From the NCBI GenBank assembly GCA_021234155.1, contig JAJEKV010000402.1:62001-126000 (forward strand): a stretch of 64,000 nt of DNA, given 5' to 3'. This stretch comes from Isoetes taiwanensis. Lineage: Eukaryota > Streptophyta > Lycopodiopsida > Isoetales > Isoetaceae. Numbering within the stretch: the stretch's first letter is position 1; each line of letters begins with the position of its first letter. Made by a program: the position numbers and the translations under genes. The notes beneath the pieces were generated by a model. The model saw nothing but the letters and a program-made list of their open reading frames with translations, ran no database searches and was not told the origin of the DNA. Below, piece by piece: positions 48,885-59,240 of the stretch.

Positions 48885-49562
48885 AGAAAAGGTTGATAGT
48901 GTTTGATATCAATAATGTTTTGGCAAAACAAATACATAGGACTTTGGTATCGGATGATCAGCTAGTTGGAAATTATGACATAATAGGCAAGAAAGTGTTG
49001 TTTTAAGGCCCCACCTAGGCAATTCACGGAATTTGTATTTGAACACTTTGAAGTAGGAATATGGTCATCAATAGCTCCATGGAACCTATCAAGAGTAGTG
49101 GATAAAATCTTGACAATGGCGCCTTGAGATAAGGGACTTAAGGTTCACCTTTGATGGAAGCCACTGTTTGGAGCTGCCTTTCCGGATTGCAGCAAGTGAA
49201 GATAAACCTTTGTATCTGAAGCCAATTGAGTTTATATACGAGAAGTATCCAGACAGGAATAACAGCAACACACTAATAGTAGACGACTCCGAGTACAAGA
49301 TGCTCTTCAATCCCAACGAAAATTGCATATGCCCACCTTCATGGCGGGGAAAGTGATGTTGAAGACCACGGGTCTCTTGACACTTCGAAACCATGGCTAG
49401 AGGGTTTGTTGATAGCACGGACACCGCAATGGTATGTGAAGCAGAATCCTTTACGCAATCCATCCGATGTACTAACAACAACTGTTTGGAGGCAAATGCT
49501 TTCAGAGGGCTACAGTGACAGAGATGGCATGTCCAGGCTATGGACAAGCTGCAAGAAAGTAA
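48885..49562 (+). pseudogene. FCP1/NIF-type HAD phosphatase-like domain carried by the 9-kb transposon
   Basis: The domain is readable nearly end to end on the plus strand: RLIVFDINNVLAKQIHRTLV (about 48891), TEFVFEHFEVGIWSSIAPWN (about 49025), RFTFDGSHCLELPFRIAASE (about 49142), KPLYLKPIEFIYEKYPDRNN (about 49207), NTLIVDDSEYKMLFNPNENC (about 49267) and, one frame over, DTSKPWLEGLLIARTPQWYV (about 49380). This order of motifs is that of the NLI-interacting-factor/FCP1 family of plants: DxN(G/N)VL as motif I, E(V/F)GIWSS, LLIDDSPYK and the P-PH-(I) segment. The nucleophile Asp is kept; the second motif-I Asp is Asn, as I recall for some plant NIF-like proteins. At least two frameshifts or stops. 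It looks like a captured host gene or long-standing passenger. Confidence 0.65.
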
Positions 49563-49810
49563 CATATTAAAACAATGAGAATAGTATGTATTGGCTTCAC
49601 ATCGGGCGTGACGGATTTTGAATGTAAATTAATGTTAATATAAAACATGAACAACGGACTTGTATATATTGGCATCATATATGATATGACCAAGGTTGTA
49701 TATCTTGTGATATGTAATACAAGAGTTTTTGTCTCCATACATGTTCCACTTTCTTCTTTGTTTCATGAATCAAAAGAAAAGCTATTGATATCCATTATAT
49801 GAGAACAAGT

Positions 49811-50355
49811 TGAGACTAGTTTAACTTCTTCATGCAACAATTGATGAACATTTTGTACTTTTACGATATACATTGTGCTTGGAAGCGAAGATATTGTGTG
49901 ATCTTGAAATTTAAGTATCAAAATGCACTTGATTAAAAAAATAAGTAAATAAGAAAAACTTAAAGAATCGACTAGTTTTCTCAACATAACCTGAGACTAG
50001 TTTAACTTCTTCATGCAACAATTGATAAACATTTTGTACTTTTACATTATACATTGTGCTTGGAACAGAAGATATTGTGTGATCTTGAAATTTAAGTATC
50101 AAAATGCACATCGATTAAAAATAAGTAAATAAGAAAAACTTGCGACAATGACTAGTTTTCTCAACATAACACTGAGACTAGTTTAACTTCTTCATGCAAC
50201 AATTGATAAACATTTTGTACTTTATGATATACATTTTGCTTGGTCACGGAAGATATTACGTGATCTCTTGAAATTGAAGTATCAAAATGCACCGGATTAA
50301 AAATAAGTAAATAACAAAAACTTACAAAGACAATCGACTAGTTTTCTCAACATAG
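49811..50355. repeat. 181-bp tandem repeat, three copies, between converging ORFs
   Basis: TGAGACTAGTTTAACTTCTT starts at 49811, 49992 and 50173, giving a period of 181 bp twice. Copies share ATGCAACAATTGAT, ATATTG(T/C)GTGATCT and GACTAGTTTTCTCAACATA. The array lies exactly between the plus-strand HAD/Ulp1 half and the minus-strand transposase half. Confidence 0.95.
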
Positions 50356-50539
50356 CAGAGAAGATGATGGCAAATATGAAAGTTCCTTTTGTACGGAACT
50401 TAGTCATGTGCACTCAACAATCTCGGGTAGGCTTGATATAAGCATGTCATGCACCTCTCGTGTGATCATATATGTTATGCGTGCCCCTTCAACTTATGCT
50501 TGACCTGCTTTGCATCGTGAACTTTGCTTCAATTCTGAT

Positions 50540-52200
50540 TCAATTTGGTACCAATACTATTTTGTCATCCAAAGAACTTGTACTTGTGCTTTTGTGCCTT
50601 GTAGCGGTTGATAGTAATGACCAGCTATATAACCGCTCACCACCCGACATTCTATTTCCATAGTCGTCAATCACATCTTCACGAAGAATATGCATCTCCT
50701 CCTTCACGCATAGGAGGGCGAAGTATGGAACATTTTCATGATTCCCAGGGCAGCAAAGATGCAAATATGTCTCCAATTTGGAGTACATCGGATAGTTCTT
50801 GCTCATCACCGCATAAAAACCAACTAGCTCTTCTTGTTCGGGCGACTGGGCGAACTAGGCTCGGTTTTCGCGGCTTCCATGCACCACAATGCTCGAGATT
50901 CTCACATTCTCCCCATCTGAAATTCAAGCAACCATTGCAAAAACATGACAGGGATCTATACATGACAAGTGTTGGGTCAGCTGGATTAATAGCAGACACA
51001 CAATGTATAGCTAGAGTACCAGGCAATGTCTCACAATCCGAGCGAGGGTCCCTGTTAATGTCTTACGCCATCACCTCCCATATGACTCTCGTCCATTTTG
51101 CACTTCTTTTGTCTCGACCAAAGTGCAAGCGAGTTGGCACCCAAAATCGAACACCATTCTCTTTCCTTTGCTCGTACGCTAGGAACCTTTTCTCCAAAGC
51201 GACACGCCCATCATGTTCTCCTTTTCCATGGCACGAGCCAAAATAATTCCATCAGCATCCTAATTTTATACCTGTTATAATATTGGGCCACATTCAAATA
51301 AAAGGCTCGAGAACACTTAAACTGAGCAGCACACCCATCAGACCACATGACATGGTATTTGATGTGGCCAAAACCTTTTTGCATCATCCAAATATGGTGC
51401 TTCTTGAGGCGACTGAGCAAAGAAAGCATCATGCTTCATAACATCTAAACATACAAATGAACGGTTTTTTTTATTTCGCCATTGACTTTCATCATGGTTA
51501 TATGCACGAATAGTTATCGGTCATTGTTCCAATGCTTTCGGTTGAACTTCCCGAATGGTCGCAAAGTGTAGTTCTCTGCAAAGTCCATTCTTGACAAAGC
51601 GGAATCATCCCTCAAATTTTGCCCGATTTCTACGAATTGTTTGCTCTGCCAACTTCTTTGAAAAGTTGTGAATAGTGAACTTTGTAAGGTCTTTGAAACA
51701 TCTTGTCAAGCAATGTACTGGAGTCCCGCTTTGATTAACAAGCTTCAACCTCCTTGAAGTGCGGCTTTGGAAAGGTTAGTTCACGTGCTTGTAAACTTGC
51801 CATTCAATGTTCTCATTAGCGACTCTTTCTCCTTAGGGGGATTTGAATATTTTGATTACCCACATTTCGGCACTCTCCTTCACACGGTCAAACTATGCCA
51901 CTCTTAGCCTTCCTTATCATGCATCAGTAGCTCTCCACATAGCACCAACATTTTGAAATGTTTTAGAAGGAGCTTGGCGGGCGCCATTGTTCTCATCTGT
52001 TGCACAAACACCACAAGAACATGCGGTTGGCATGAAATTTGCTCCTTAGGGCGCTAAAAAGCTTTCTGTATAGATCGGCTTGTTCATGCTTCACGCAGCG
52101 GCATGTGTTCCTCTCTTTCAACCTTCTCACACCGTAGGAAGCGTGCTCGAACTTTTCGATGCTAATCTTCACTTGGGATGTTCATCTTTGAACATCTCAT
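50540..52200 (-). pseudogene. Transposase-like ORF of the 9-kb transposon
   Basis: Read on the minus strand with several frame changes: CSCGVCATD (about 52030), MDFAENYTLRPFGKFN (about 51595-51545), KYHVMWSDGCAAQFKCSRAF (about 51353-51297), WNYFGSCHGKGEHDGRVALE (about 51253-51196) and MYRSLSCFCNGCLNFRWGEC followed by ENLEHCGAWKP (about 50960-50870). This D...SDG..QFK...HGKGEHDG plus terminal CFCxxC/CEN order is shared by a widespread but, to my knowledge, poorly named group of eukaryotic transposase-like proteins. The Asp of DFAENY, the Asp of SDG and the Glu of GEHDG are candidate catalytic residues. Frame changes suggest decay, small introns or sequence errors. Confidence 0.65.
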
Positions 52201-52319
52201 ACAATTCACTCTGCAAGGAAAAAAATGGCATGTATAAGTAAGATATAAATTAGAACTACTTACGAAATTCAAAGATGTTGAGACATTGCATTAGTTCTAT
52301 GGCACTTTCGGATCATGAT

Positions 52320-52800
52320 TTGATATACATTCAACTACTATACCACACCATCATACATACCACTGTACATGATATGTACAAATGTATAAATAATGTACTC
52401 AAAGAGTTCGGATGTACATAAAAAACTCAATATGTAACGAGGTCACAAAGCGGTATCAGACGTATTACATGGATGTATGTATTTCATACTTTTCTCTATG
52501 GAAGGAAGTACATTTAAATACTTTTATGTATCACCCTATCTTTAAAGACTATCACGAGATCGGAAAGGCTTAAAATGTACTATAATGTACTTGGGAACTA
52601 CAAAAAGCAAGACTATAATAACACGGCTGACTTTCAACACATTTTACGCCTTATGCCACATTGGATGTAGCTTGGAAGTACATCCAAGTACTTTTCTGAT
52701 TAAACATAGCCCATTCGGTACCTCCAAGTGTAAAAAATATAATTATTGTAGTTGGATGTACTACAATGTATATCGGATACATCCCTTACATGGAATGCAA
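52320..52800. repeat. ATGTAC-rich motif array, right side of the 9-kb transposon
   Basis: Repeated ATGTAC, GTACATT and TACATCCAAGTA words in both orientations, comparable to 46320-46745 on the left. Possibly binding sites for the element's own protein. Confidence 0.55.
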
Positions 52801-52978
52801 ATAGGATTACTAAACTTATCCGGGATGCACATAAGCTAGCTTCTATCAAGCTTGCAAGAAAGAGGATTAAAAGACTTAAAACTGACACAGGGCATGTCCA
52901 AAACTGGATTGGAAGTGTCCTTTTCTTCACGACATCCCCTCGTACTTTGGAGAAGTTTTTGTGTGGGTTAACCAAAAC

Positions 52979-53480
52979 TCATTTACCAAACTGTTTGGTT
53001 GATTCAGGAAGCATGTGCGCCTGGGTTGCCTTCTCCGCCAGTGCCCACATATTAGCACGATAATGACATCCGGCTTTCTTAATTGCGGCTTTTGTGAGGT
53101 TTCTTACTTGCACTTGAAGAAAGCGGAGGCTACTCCTTTTGCTGAGTTTTCCATTCTCACCAACAATCATTGATAACGAGGGAATGCTTAGGTACGCTAA
53201 TTTATCATTGCTATTTGCTCTTTTCACTTCCCCGAGACCTTCGCGGATATTTTTAGCATAGTATCCTTGGGAATTGCTTCATTTGGATTTTCAATGGCGG
53301 GTTCAAAAAGAAGTGCAGCCTTTCATCCGAGCAGTTTTCCTTTGCTAAAGCTCTCTCCTTTGCCGGGGCGTAAATCTTGAACACGATCATATATAAATTT
53401 ACAAATTTCATCAATCTTACGCTTCATTTTCTTTGTCACATTCCGATATTGCAATCTTCTTGCGCCATTTCTGTTCGCCG
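52979..53480 (-). pseudogene. N-terminal part of the minus-strand ORF of the 9-kb transposon
   Basis: Minus-strand pieces KRKIDEICKFIYDRVQDLRP (about 53430), NPNEAIPKDTMLKISAKVSG (about 53290) and, in another frame, KLAYLSIPSLSMIVGENGKL to SLRFLQVQVRNLTKAAIKKA (53210-53090). Likely an N-terminal exon of the transposase or a separate small gene. No domain recognised. Confidence 0.4.
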
Positions 53481-53804
53481 TTGTTCATCATGGTTCTTGC
53501 GTGGTTTAGGGTTAGTTGGAGGAATGCGGCAAGAAGGAGGGAATCTCGAGGCTGAAGTTTTAGCGAGAAAGTGGGAAATTCTCCTAACGTTCAGCGTTTC
53601 TTGGAGTGAATTCTGTGTGGGGAATTGAAATGCAGCGCTTCATGATTGCGTTTTAATTGGCGTGGCAAGTAGTTAAAAAAAAAAGATTCCATAATATAGC
53701 TATTATGTACATACTGAAAAAACGGTTATGTATTTGAAATGTGATACATCTCTTACTCTACATTTGGCCAAATGTAAGACACCCTAGCTTTCTTTTACCC
53801 TTGA

Positions 53805-54860
53805 TTAGTTGTTAATGGGCAATTCTTGGTTGATGGTTTTGTTAACACTAAATGTGGACTCCGAAGGAGAAAATACTTCCAACAATTGTTTGTTCTAGGA
53901 ATGTATTCTTGTGTAATGAAAGTTTATAAGTTGACGAGCCTCTCTTTGTTGCATAAACATGCCAAATACAATGTTTTTTATTTGCCATTTAGAAATCCAA
54001 GTCCCTTAGAGGTTTCACTTATGGTTTCGGGAATTGTCAAGAGGTGCTAGAGAATGAGAGATTTAGATTGACCATGCTGCATATGTGCTCAAAAAAAAAA
54101 TAATCCAAAAATGGCTGCAACTATAACATCAAACCCTTACATTTTTACATAAACGATCCTTGGTTCCTCAATGAATGTCCAAACTTGAAAACATGATACA
54201 ATGGCTTTAAATTGTGTTTTAATTGAGTGGTCTAAACTCAATGTGAAACACAATTATACACCAAACTTGAAACGTAAATCAAGATCAAAATTTTCTCCCC
54301 AAGGACTCAAGCTTCTAATTTGCTACAATAATATCCATGATGAGCTATGTAGTAATCGTTGCATTCTAAGCGATTAAAGCGCTTTGAGTCTCTTTTTGAA
54401 ACGCTGCAAAATGTGGCACAGATGCTGATAAAAGCAGTATGTATGCTCGTGGACTAGTGTGCCTTGAGTCAAAATATATTGCATATGATGCGAGAGTACT
54501 AAAAGCAACTTCATCAAGTCTGAACGAATTGCATTTTCTTGAAAGAGATGGAAGACTGCATGGAGCTGTCTTGTTCTTAAGACCTGAAGAATGCATGTTA
54601 TTATCCACATCCCCATACCTTTGAATTAGAAGGTTTGTTGCACCTATTTGATGGTTACTTTGGTAAGCGCACATAACTTTAGTCAAATCTTTATGACGTG
54701 CACATCTTAATGGATGGGAGATGTAGAGGATCTTGTTTTCCTCCTACTTCCATGTCCAAGATTCTAATATTGTTGTGGATATTTCTTTGAATGCGAATCG
54801 GCAACAAATGATCAAATGTAATCCCATCGATCCGAGACATCGGATCACCATTCTAGAATG
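53805..54860. other. Non-coding stretch right of the 9-kb transposon
   Basis: AT-rich; short frames on both strands at 54366-54686 have no recognisable motifs. Nothing else seen. Confidence 0.4.
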
Positions 54861-54866
54861 GGACGA

Positions 54867-54889
54867 GCATGCATGTTTTGCATGCATGC
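54867..54889. repeat. GCATGCATG hairpin
   Basis: GCATGCATG (54867-54875) and CATGCATGC (54881-54889) are perfect inverted arms around a 5-base loop. RY-type CATGCATG words are seed and embryo regulatory motifs in plants, but no gene start is evident nearby. Confidence 0.7.
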
Positions 54890-56350
54890 GGCGGCGCATG
54901 CCCATTACAGTTGGGAGTTAAGCTATTTTAGGCGTTTACGCCGACTTCTCGCCGGCGGGCTTCATCTTCTCTCTCAGTGATTACCTTTTTCTCTTTGAAC
55001 CCACCCTCCCCTTCTTTGTTATTGTATTTTTATCGTGGCATGCGCGTAAGAAACCCTCCACTCTGGGAGGTTTGTTTTGTCTTGTTATTTTGTTGGTGAT
55101 GTGCAGGTACGGGTTAGCGGCGGTATCTGTTTCGACTTTTCCATTCGTGGGTTTTGGGGCGATTTTTATGCCTTCGTTTGTCAAGCCCCTCGCGAAGGCT
55201 TATCACTAGGGTTTTTCCTCGAAAACCCGAAAGGGCTGGGTTTTTAATCCGGTGATAAGCTTTCGGCAGTACACTAGCCCAGTCTCTATTAACATTGTAT
55301 TTTGTTGGGGTCCAAATGATATAATTGGATTTTCCCTTTATTTTTTATGGGTAGATCGCATGTGTGCGGCTACCCACTATCCACCATTGTAGAAAATCTG
55401 CTGAGATGAATGAGAAGCAAGTCGGGTGTTTTGTTGGTTTCATGCGAGTCCCATTCTAGAATATAATTGCATTGCTCTTCCAGACATGTGGAATTATGAT
55501 CGAACAATTATAATAGAAGGATTAACATCTATTTGAAAAATTGGTGAAACATAAGTCATATGTTACATCCCAAATAATATCCACCGCCTCCTAAGCAGCT
55601 AATTGTGTAAACAACTAAATGTATATTACTATAATCAGGATGGGTACCATGTCTACATGACCTAAATATGGCTCTAGAAGATAAATATTGTTGCACTTAC
55701 AGCGTCGACAACACACCTGTAATTGACATTAAACCATAAAAAAATAGTGTGCTAACCTGCAAGCATAGAATAAAATAGTGAGCAGGGAAGTAGTCGCCTC
55801 TAGTTTTTCATAGAGGCATATGTATGACAAAGAAAATGTCCACCATCAACATAGAATAAGGTAGTTAGCAAGGAGGTAGATGCTAGCATTATTGCCAAAT
55901 GCATATGCATCACAAAGACAGTATGCACTACACGACCACATGAAATACTATCTTGAAACACCTTTTTATCCGTAGTGCTACCAATTCACCTTTCATAAGC
56001 CAACACTGTAATTTGTGGTATGTGTTGTACAACTCCTAAAGTTCTTATCCTATAACAAAATAAACATCACATTGCTATTCAAAGTACTCTAATGCAATGA
56101 CATACTTTCAGCTTCATTTTAGTACCTCATTCTAGACCTTCCTGTTGCAACTGATCTCCGATCAAGGTCAAAAAACAAAGTCTAAAAAGACATTGTAGAA
56201 AAGAAGGAAGACTAGGACCCGGCAATCGGTGACAGTGTTTAGGGTCTGGATTCAGGAGGGTCTGGGGACAGTCCTCTGTGAGAACCCTTATGTTCTACAA
56301 ACAACTCCTCAGTAGAGAGCAAATGTCACGTAGGTTTTTTGCAATACAAA
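54890..56350. other. Non-coding stretch with promoter/LTR-like composition at its start
   Basis: 54900-55380 is pyrimidine-rich with short GC-rich blocks and looks like a 5' leader or LTR fragment, but no partner copy lies in the window. A weak tandem similarity occurs at 55790-55920. No gene recognised. Confidence 0.35.
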
Positions 56351-56351
56351 T

Positions 56352-56395
56352 TGAGGAAGGAAGGAAGGTATTTTTATCGTCCACGGAGACCAATC
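56352..56395 (-). mobile_element. LINE 3'-end fragment with CTTC-type tail (minus orientation)
   Basis: TTTTTATCGTCCACGGAGAC at 56371-56390, identical to 43855-43874, is preceded by GAGGAAGGAAGGAAGGTA. Read on the minus strand, a conserved end is followed by CCTT repeats instead of TTCTA. Same end, different short repeat tail. Confidence 0.5.
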
Positions 56396-56399
56396 GGTG

Positions 56400-59240
56400 A
56401 GGGAAGAAAACAAAACAACTCTGATATGAAAATAAGGATCTTTAAAGGATCAATAAGAATACATGAAAAAAGCTGTAAAAGGAGTTGAGACAACGAAAAT
56501 GCCTGAACTTGTCCAAAATAGCAAAGGATTTGCCTTTTGTGGATCTTCAGTTACCTAATCCCGTGATCTCTGCCATGACTTGTGGAATCATTATTGCCAT
56601 AATGAGTGGCACTGGAAGTTGGCGGGCCGTGGATTCCTTGTGCCGTGGAGTCATGTGGTCACTTCTTCTTGGTTGGCGTGAACTTAGTTGTTGACTTGCA
56701 CTTCGGCTCTAATCTGTACCTTAAGATTAGTCCTGTGCTTTCGGGCACAGTACTAACAAGTAGAAAGGTTGGATGTTTTAAGGAAGACATTCCTTTTGCT
56801 GGAAGAATCATCATTGCCAACTTCATTTTCTCCATTGCTAATAGAAAATCTTACAAGCAGCTAGAGAGATGCATCCATGATTATAGCTATATAGTTAATA
56901 TTGGATGCAAATCAGCAGACCACTTGAGAATCAAACTATAAAATACGATCTTCCAGTCTTTACATATACTTGACTCAAACTTGCTCTCAACTATTCTCTA
57001 TTTCATCCTTGCATGGAAGAAAGTACCTTCTCACTTTATTGATAAAGGTATTGATGCTAAAATTTGAGATGGTGTGCACCAATGCAAATGGACACAATAG
57101 TAGGCAAACGTGATAACAAATAATACTATGGGCCATGGACAAGTGTGGGACTAATATGGCTTTTGTGGTGCTTGACCATTTTTGAAAATACTGTATCCCA
57201 AAGCTTACTAAGGAGGCACGTATCAAAAAAACTGGTTCAAATGAGTGTGATCTTCATTTATCTACAGATGTATACATCCATGCTCCTGGACTATCCATTT
57301 AGAAAACCAACATGCACATTTCTCCTTCCAACAGGCAAGAGTTCCTGTCTTTTGGAGGAGGATTGGGTACGGAACCATGGTCTTGATCACTGGTCCAATA
57401 TTTCCAACAGGAAAATAAATTATTATCTGTATTGATGATTAAGCATCAAATAGAAGTGCCCTTGTGGTCGGCTGGACCTAGATCAGTATTGGAAACTTCT
57501 AAACCCGATTGGAAAGTCTCATAATATTTTCCTGCATGATCAGATGTTCCAAGGAAATTCCTAACATCCTTATATAAAAATACATAAACATAAAAGTTTA
57601 CTGAAAATTCCTAAATTGATAAACTGCCTTCACCTGGGAGTTTGCCCAGCATTGGATTGAGCCTATGCTACATATTCTAAACGAGGTGCATCCTGGACTA
57701 CCACAGTCGTCGGATTCGTCGATCCTACGGCCCAGATCCTATATTGGAGCCTCTAGGCACCTCTCGTTTCACTTATAGTCATTTATGATTGGAGATGACT
57801 ATGATTTTGAAATACGAAATACGATTTTGCCCAAGGTTTTGAGGGGCTTATAGTCATTTATGATTGGAGACATCTATGATTTTAAAATATGAAATACGAT
57901 TTTGCCTAAGGTTTTGATGGAATATCGAACTTTTATATGGCTTTGCCTAAGATTTTAGAATATGAAATACGGGGGCTTGAACCTCTACCAAAATAACTCA
58001 ATGTCCTAATAAGACTACTTTAACCAATGCATACAGTGAGCTAATGTGATTGTTTTTTATCTCGAAACTATATTTTTTTTTTTAACAACCCATTCAATTG
58101 TTTTAGGGATATATGGTCTATGGTTTCAGGAATTGTTATTTTCACATCCATATCAAATCCCCCTGGAACCTCCTATTATTTTGCTACATATTCCAAAGTT
58201 CAACAAAGTTGTTCTAACGATTCAAACACAAGTAGCTGAAGGTGCAATTCATTTTTATGTATTAGGAGAACCACTTTCACGAGGAAATTGTGCTGAGTAA
58301 TTTTCGAGGCGGTGCACGAGCGACGAAGGCGGGAGTGTACCGCCGAGGAAATTTTGAGGTGATTTTTGAAATGGTAGTGATTCCCCGACGTAATAAACAT
58401 CAGTTTTAAATAACGATCAAAATATTTTTTTCTTTTTCCTAGTCCGACAGTATTACAGGTGTGGCATCACCATATCCAAAGATTCAACAAACAATTTATC
58501 TCTTCAATGCATGTGATTCGTGAAATGCACTGCAAAATAAACTGCAAATGGATTGCCGCCTGTTTCAAGTTTGTTGAAACTACTTTCAGGAATGGAAGAG
58601 AACTGAAACAAGTGTTGAATCTGGAGCTCAAGGGCAAACATGAATTCAAGCAGCAGCTGACAACATCTGGAAATAAGATTGAGGAGAGCTTTAAAAAACA
58701 CTGACAGCATTATAATGATCGATAGACTAATAAAACACGAAGATCTGAGGGCAAATCTAAAAGGGGACAAAATAGATCGACACCATAGCTCATTCATTCC
58801 TAAGCACTAGAATTGGGCAGGCCAAACATGAAACAAGGGAAGTAGCGGCGCCGCTCTGCAAATGGCAGAAGACATTTTATAGGATATAAAATTGGCAGTA
58901 TACAATACAATACAATACAGTAAATTTTTTCCACAAAGACGAATAGCCGATGGAACAAGAAGCTGAGGCTTATTATTATGTTCACTAATTTCAAATTCAT
59001 TTACCAATAATTTTGATTTTGTCATCGAATTTTTCACCTTATTGTTGTGCCTTGGCGCCTTGTTTCCCCCCAGGAGGAAGTCTAAACAGAAGCCATGACG
59101 AAGAAAGAAATAAGCAGAAGCATTAAACCAAACGAGCTCGCCATTACGACGGCGAGCTAGAGCTTACATCCACCTTAGGTCTTAACAAGCTAAATCGCAA
59201 CTAGGTAGAATTCCGCTGTTCCAAATTTAGTTCAATCTCA
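56400..59240. other. Intergenic sequence upstream of SHOC1
   Basis: Presumed promoter side of SHOC1. Open frames at 56485-56941 and 57145-57435 have no recognisable domain. Contains a 75-bp tandem repeat (57772-57925) and an AATAC microsatellite (about 58895-58918). No promoter element can be assigned by eye. Confidence 0.4.
57772..57925. repeat. 75-bp tandem repeat
   Basis: CTTATAGTCATTTATGATTG at 57772 recurs at 57847; both copies continue with GAAATACGATTTTGCC(C/T)AAGG. A further partial unit (TTTTGCCTAAG... GAAATACG, using TTTAGAATAT) follows to about 57970. Confidence 0.9.

Larger units (their letters stand above)
44771..53800. mobile_element. 9,030-bp DNA transposon with 24-bp perfect TIRs and TTGA duplication
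   Basis: Left end GGGTAAAAGAAAGCTAGGGT (then GTCT) at 44771-44794 is matched exactly by the inverted right end at 53777-53800. A 4-bp TTGA duplication flanks it (44767-44770, 53801-53804). The plus-strand half holds a Lys/Glu-rich ORF, a Ulp1-type protease and an FCP1/NIF-like HAD domain. The minus-strand half holds the transposase-like ORF. The halves converge on a 181-bp triplicate. Short palindromes lie just inside each end (44803-44831; ACATTTGGCCAAATGT near 53759). Perfect ends and duplication suggest recent insertion, yet ORFs show frameshifts. The superfamily is not assigned; 4-bp duplications exclude Mutator, hAT and standard CACTA. Confidence 0.85.

Noticed and set aside
50608-51246. 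212-codon plus-strand open frame
   Set aside because: It lies antisense to the transposase motifs (CFCNGC, HGKGEHDG, WSDGCAAQFK) read on the minus strand and has no domain of its own.
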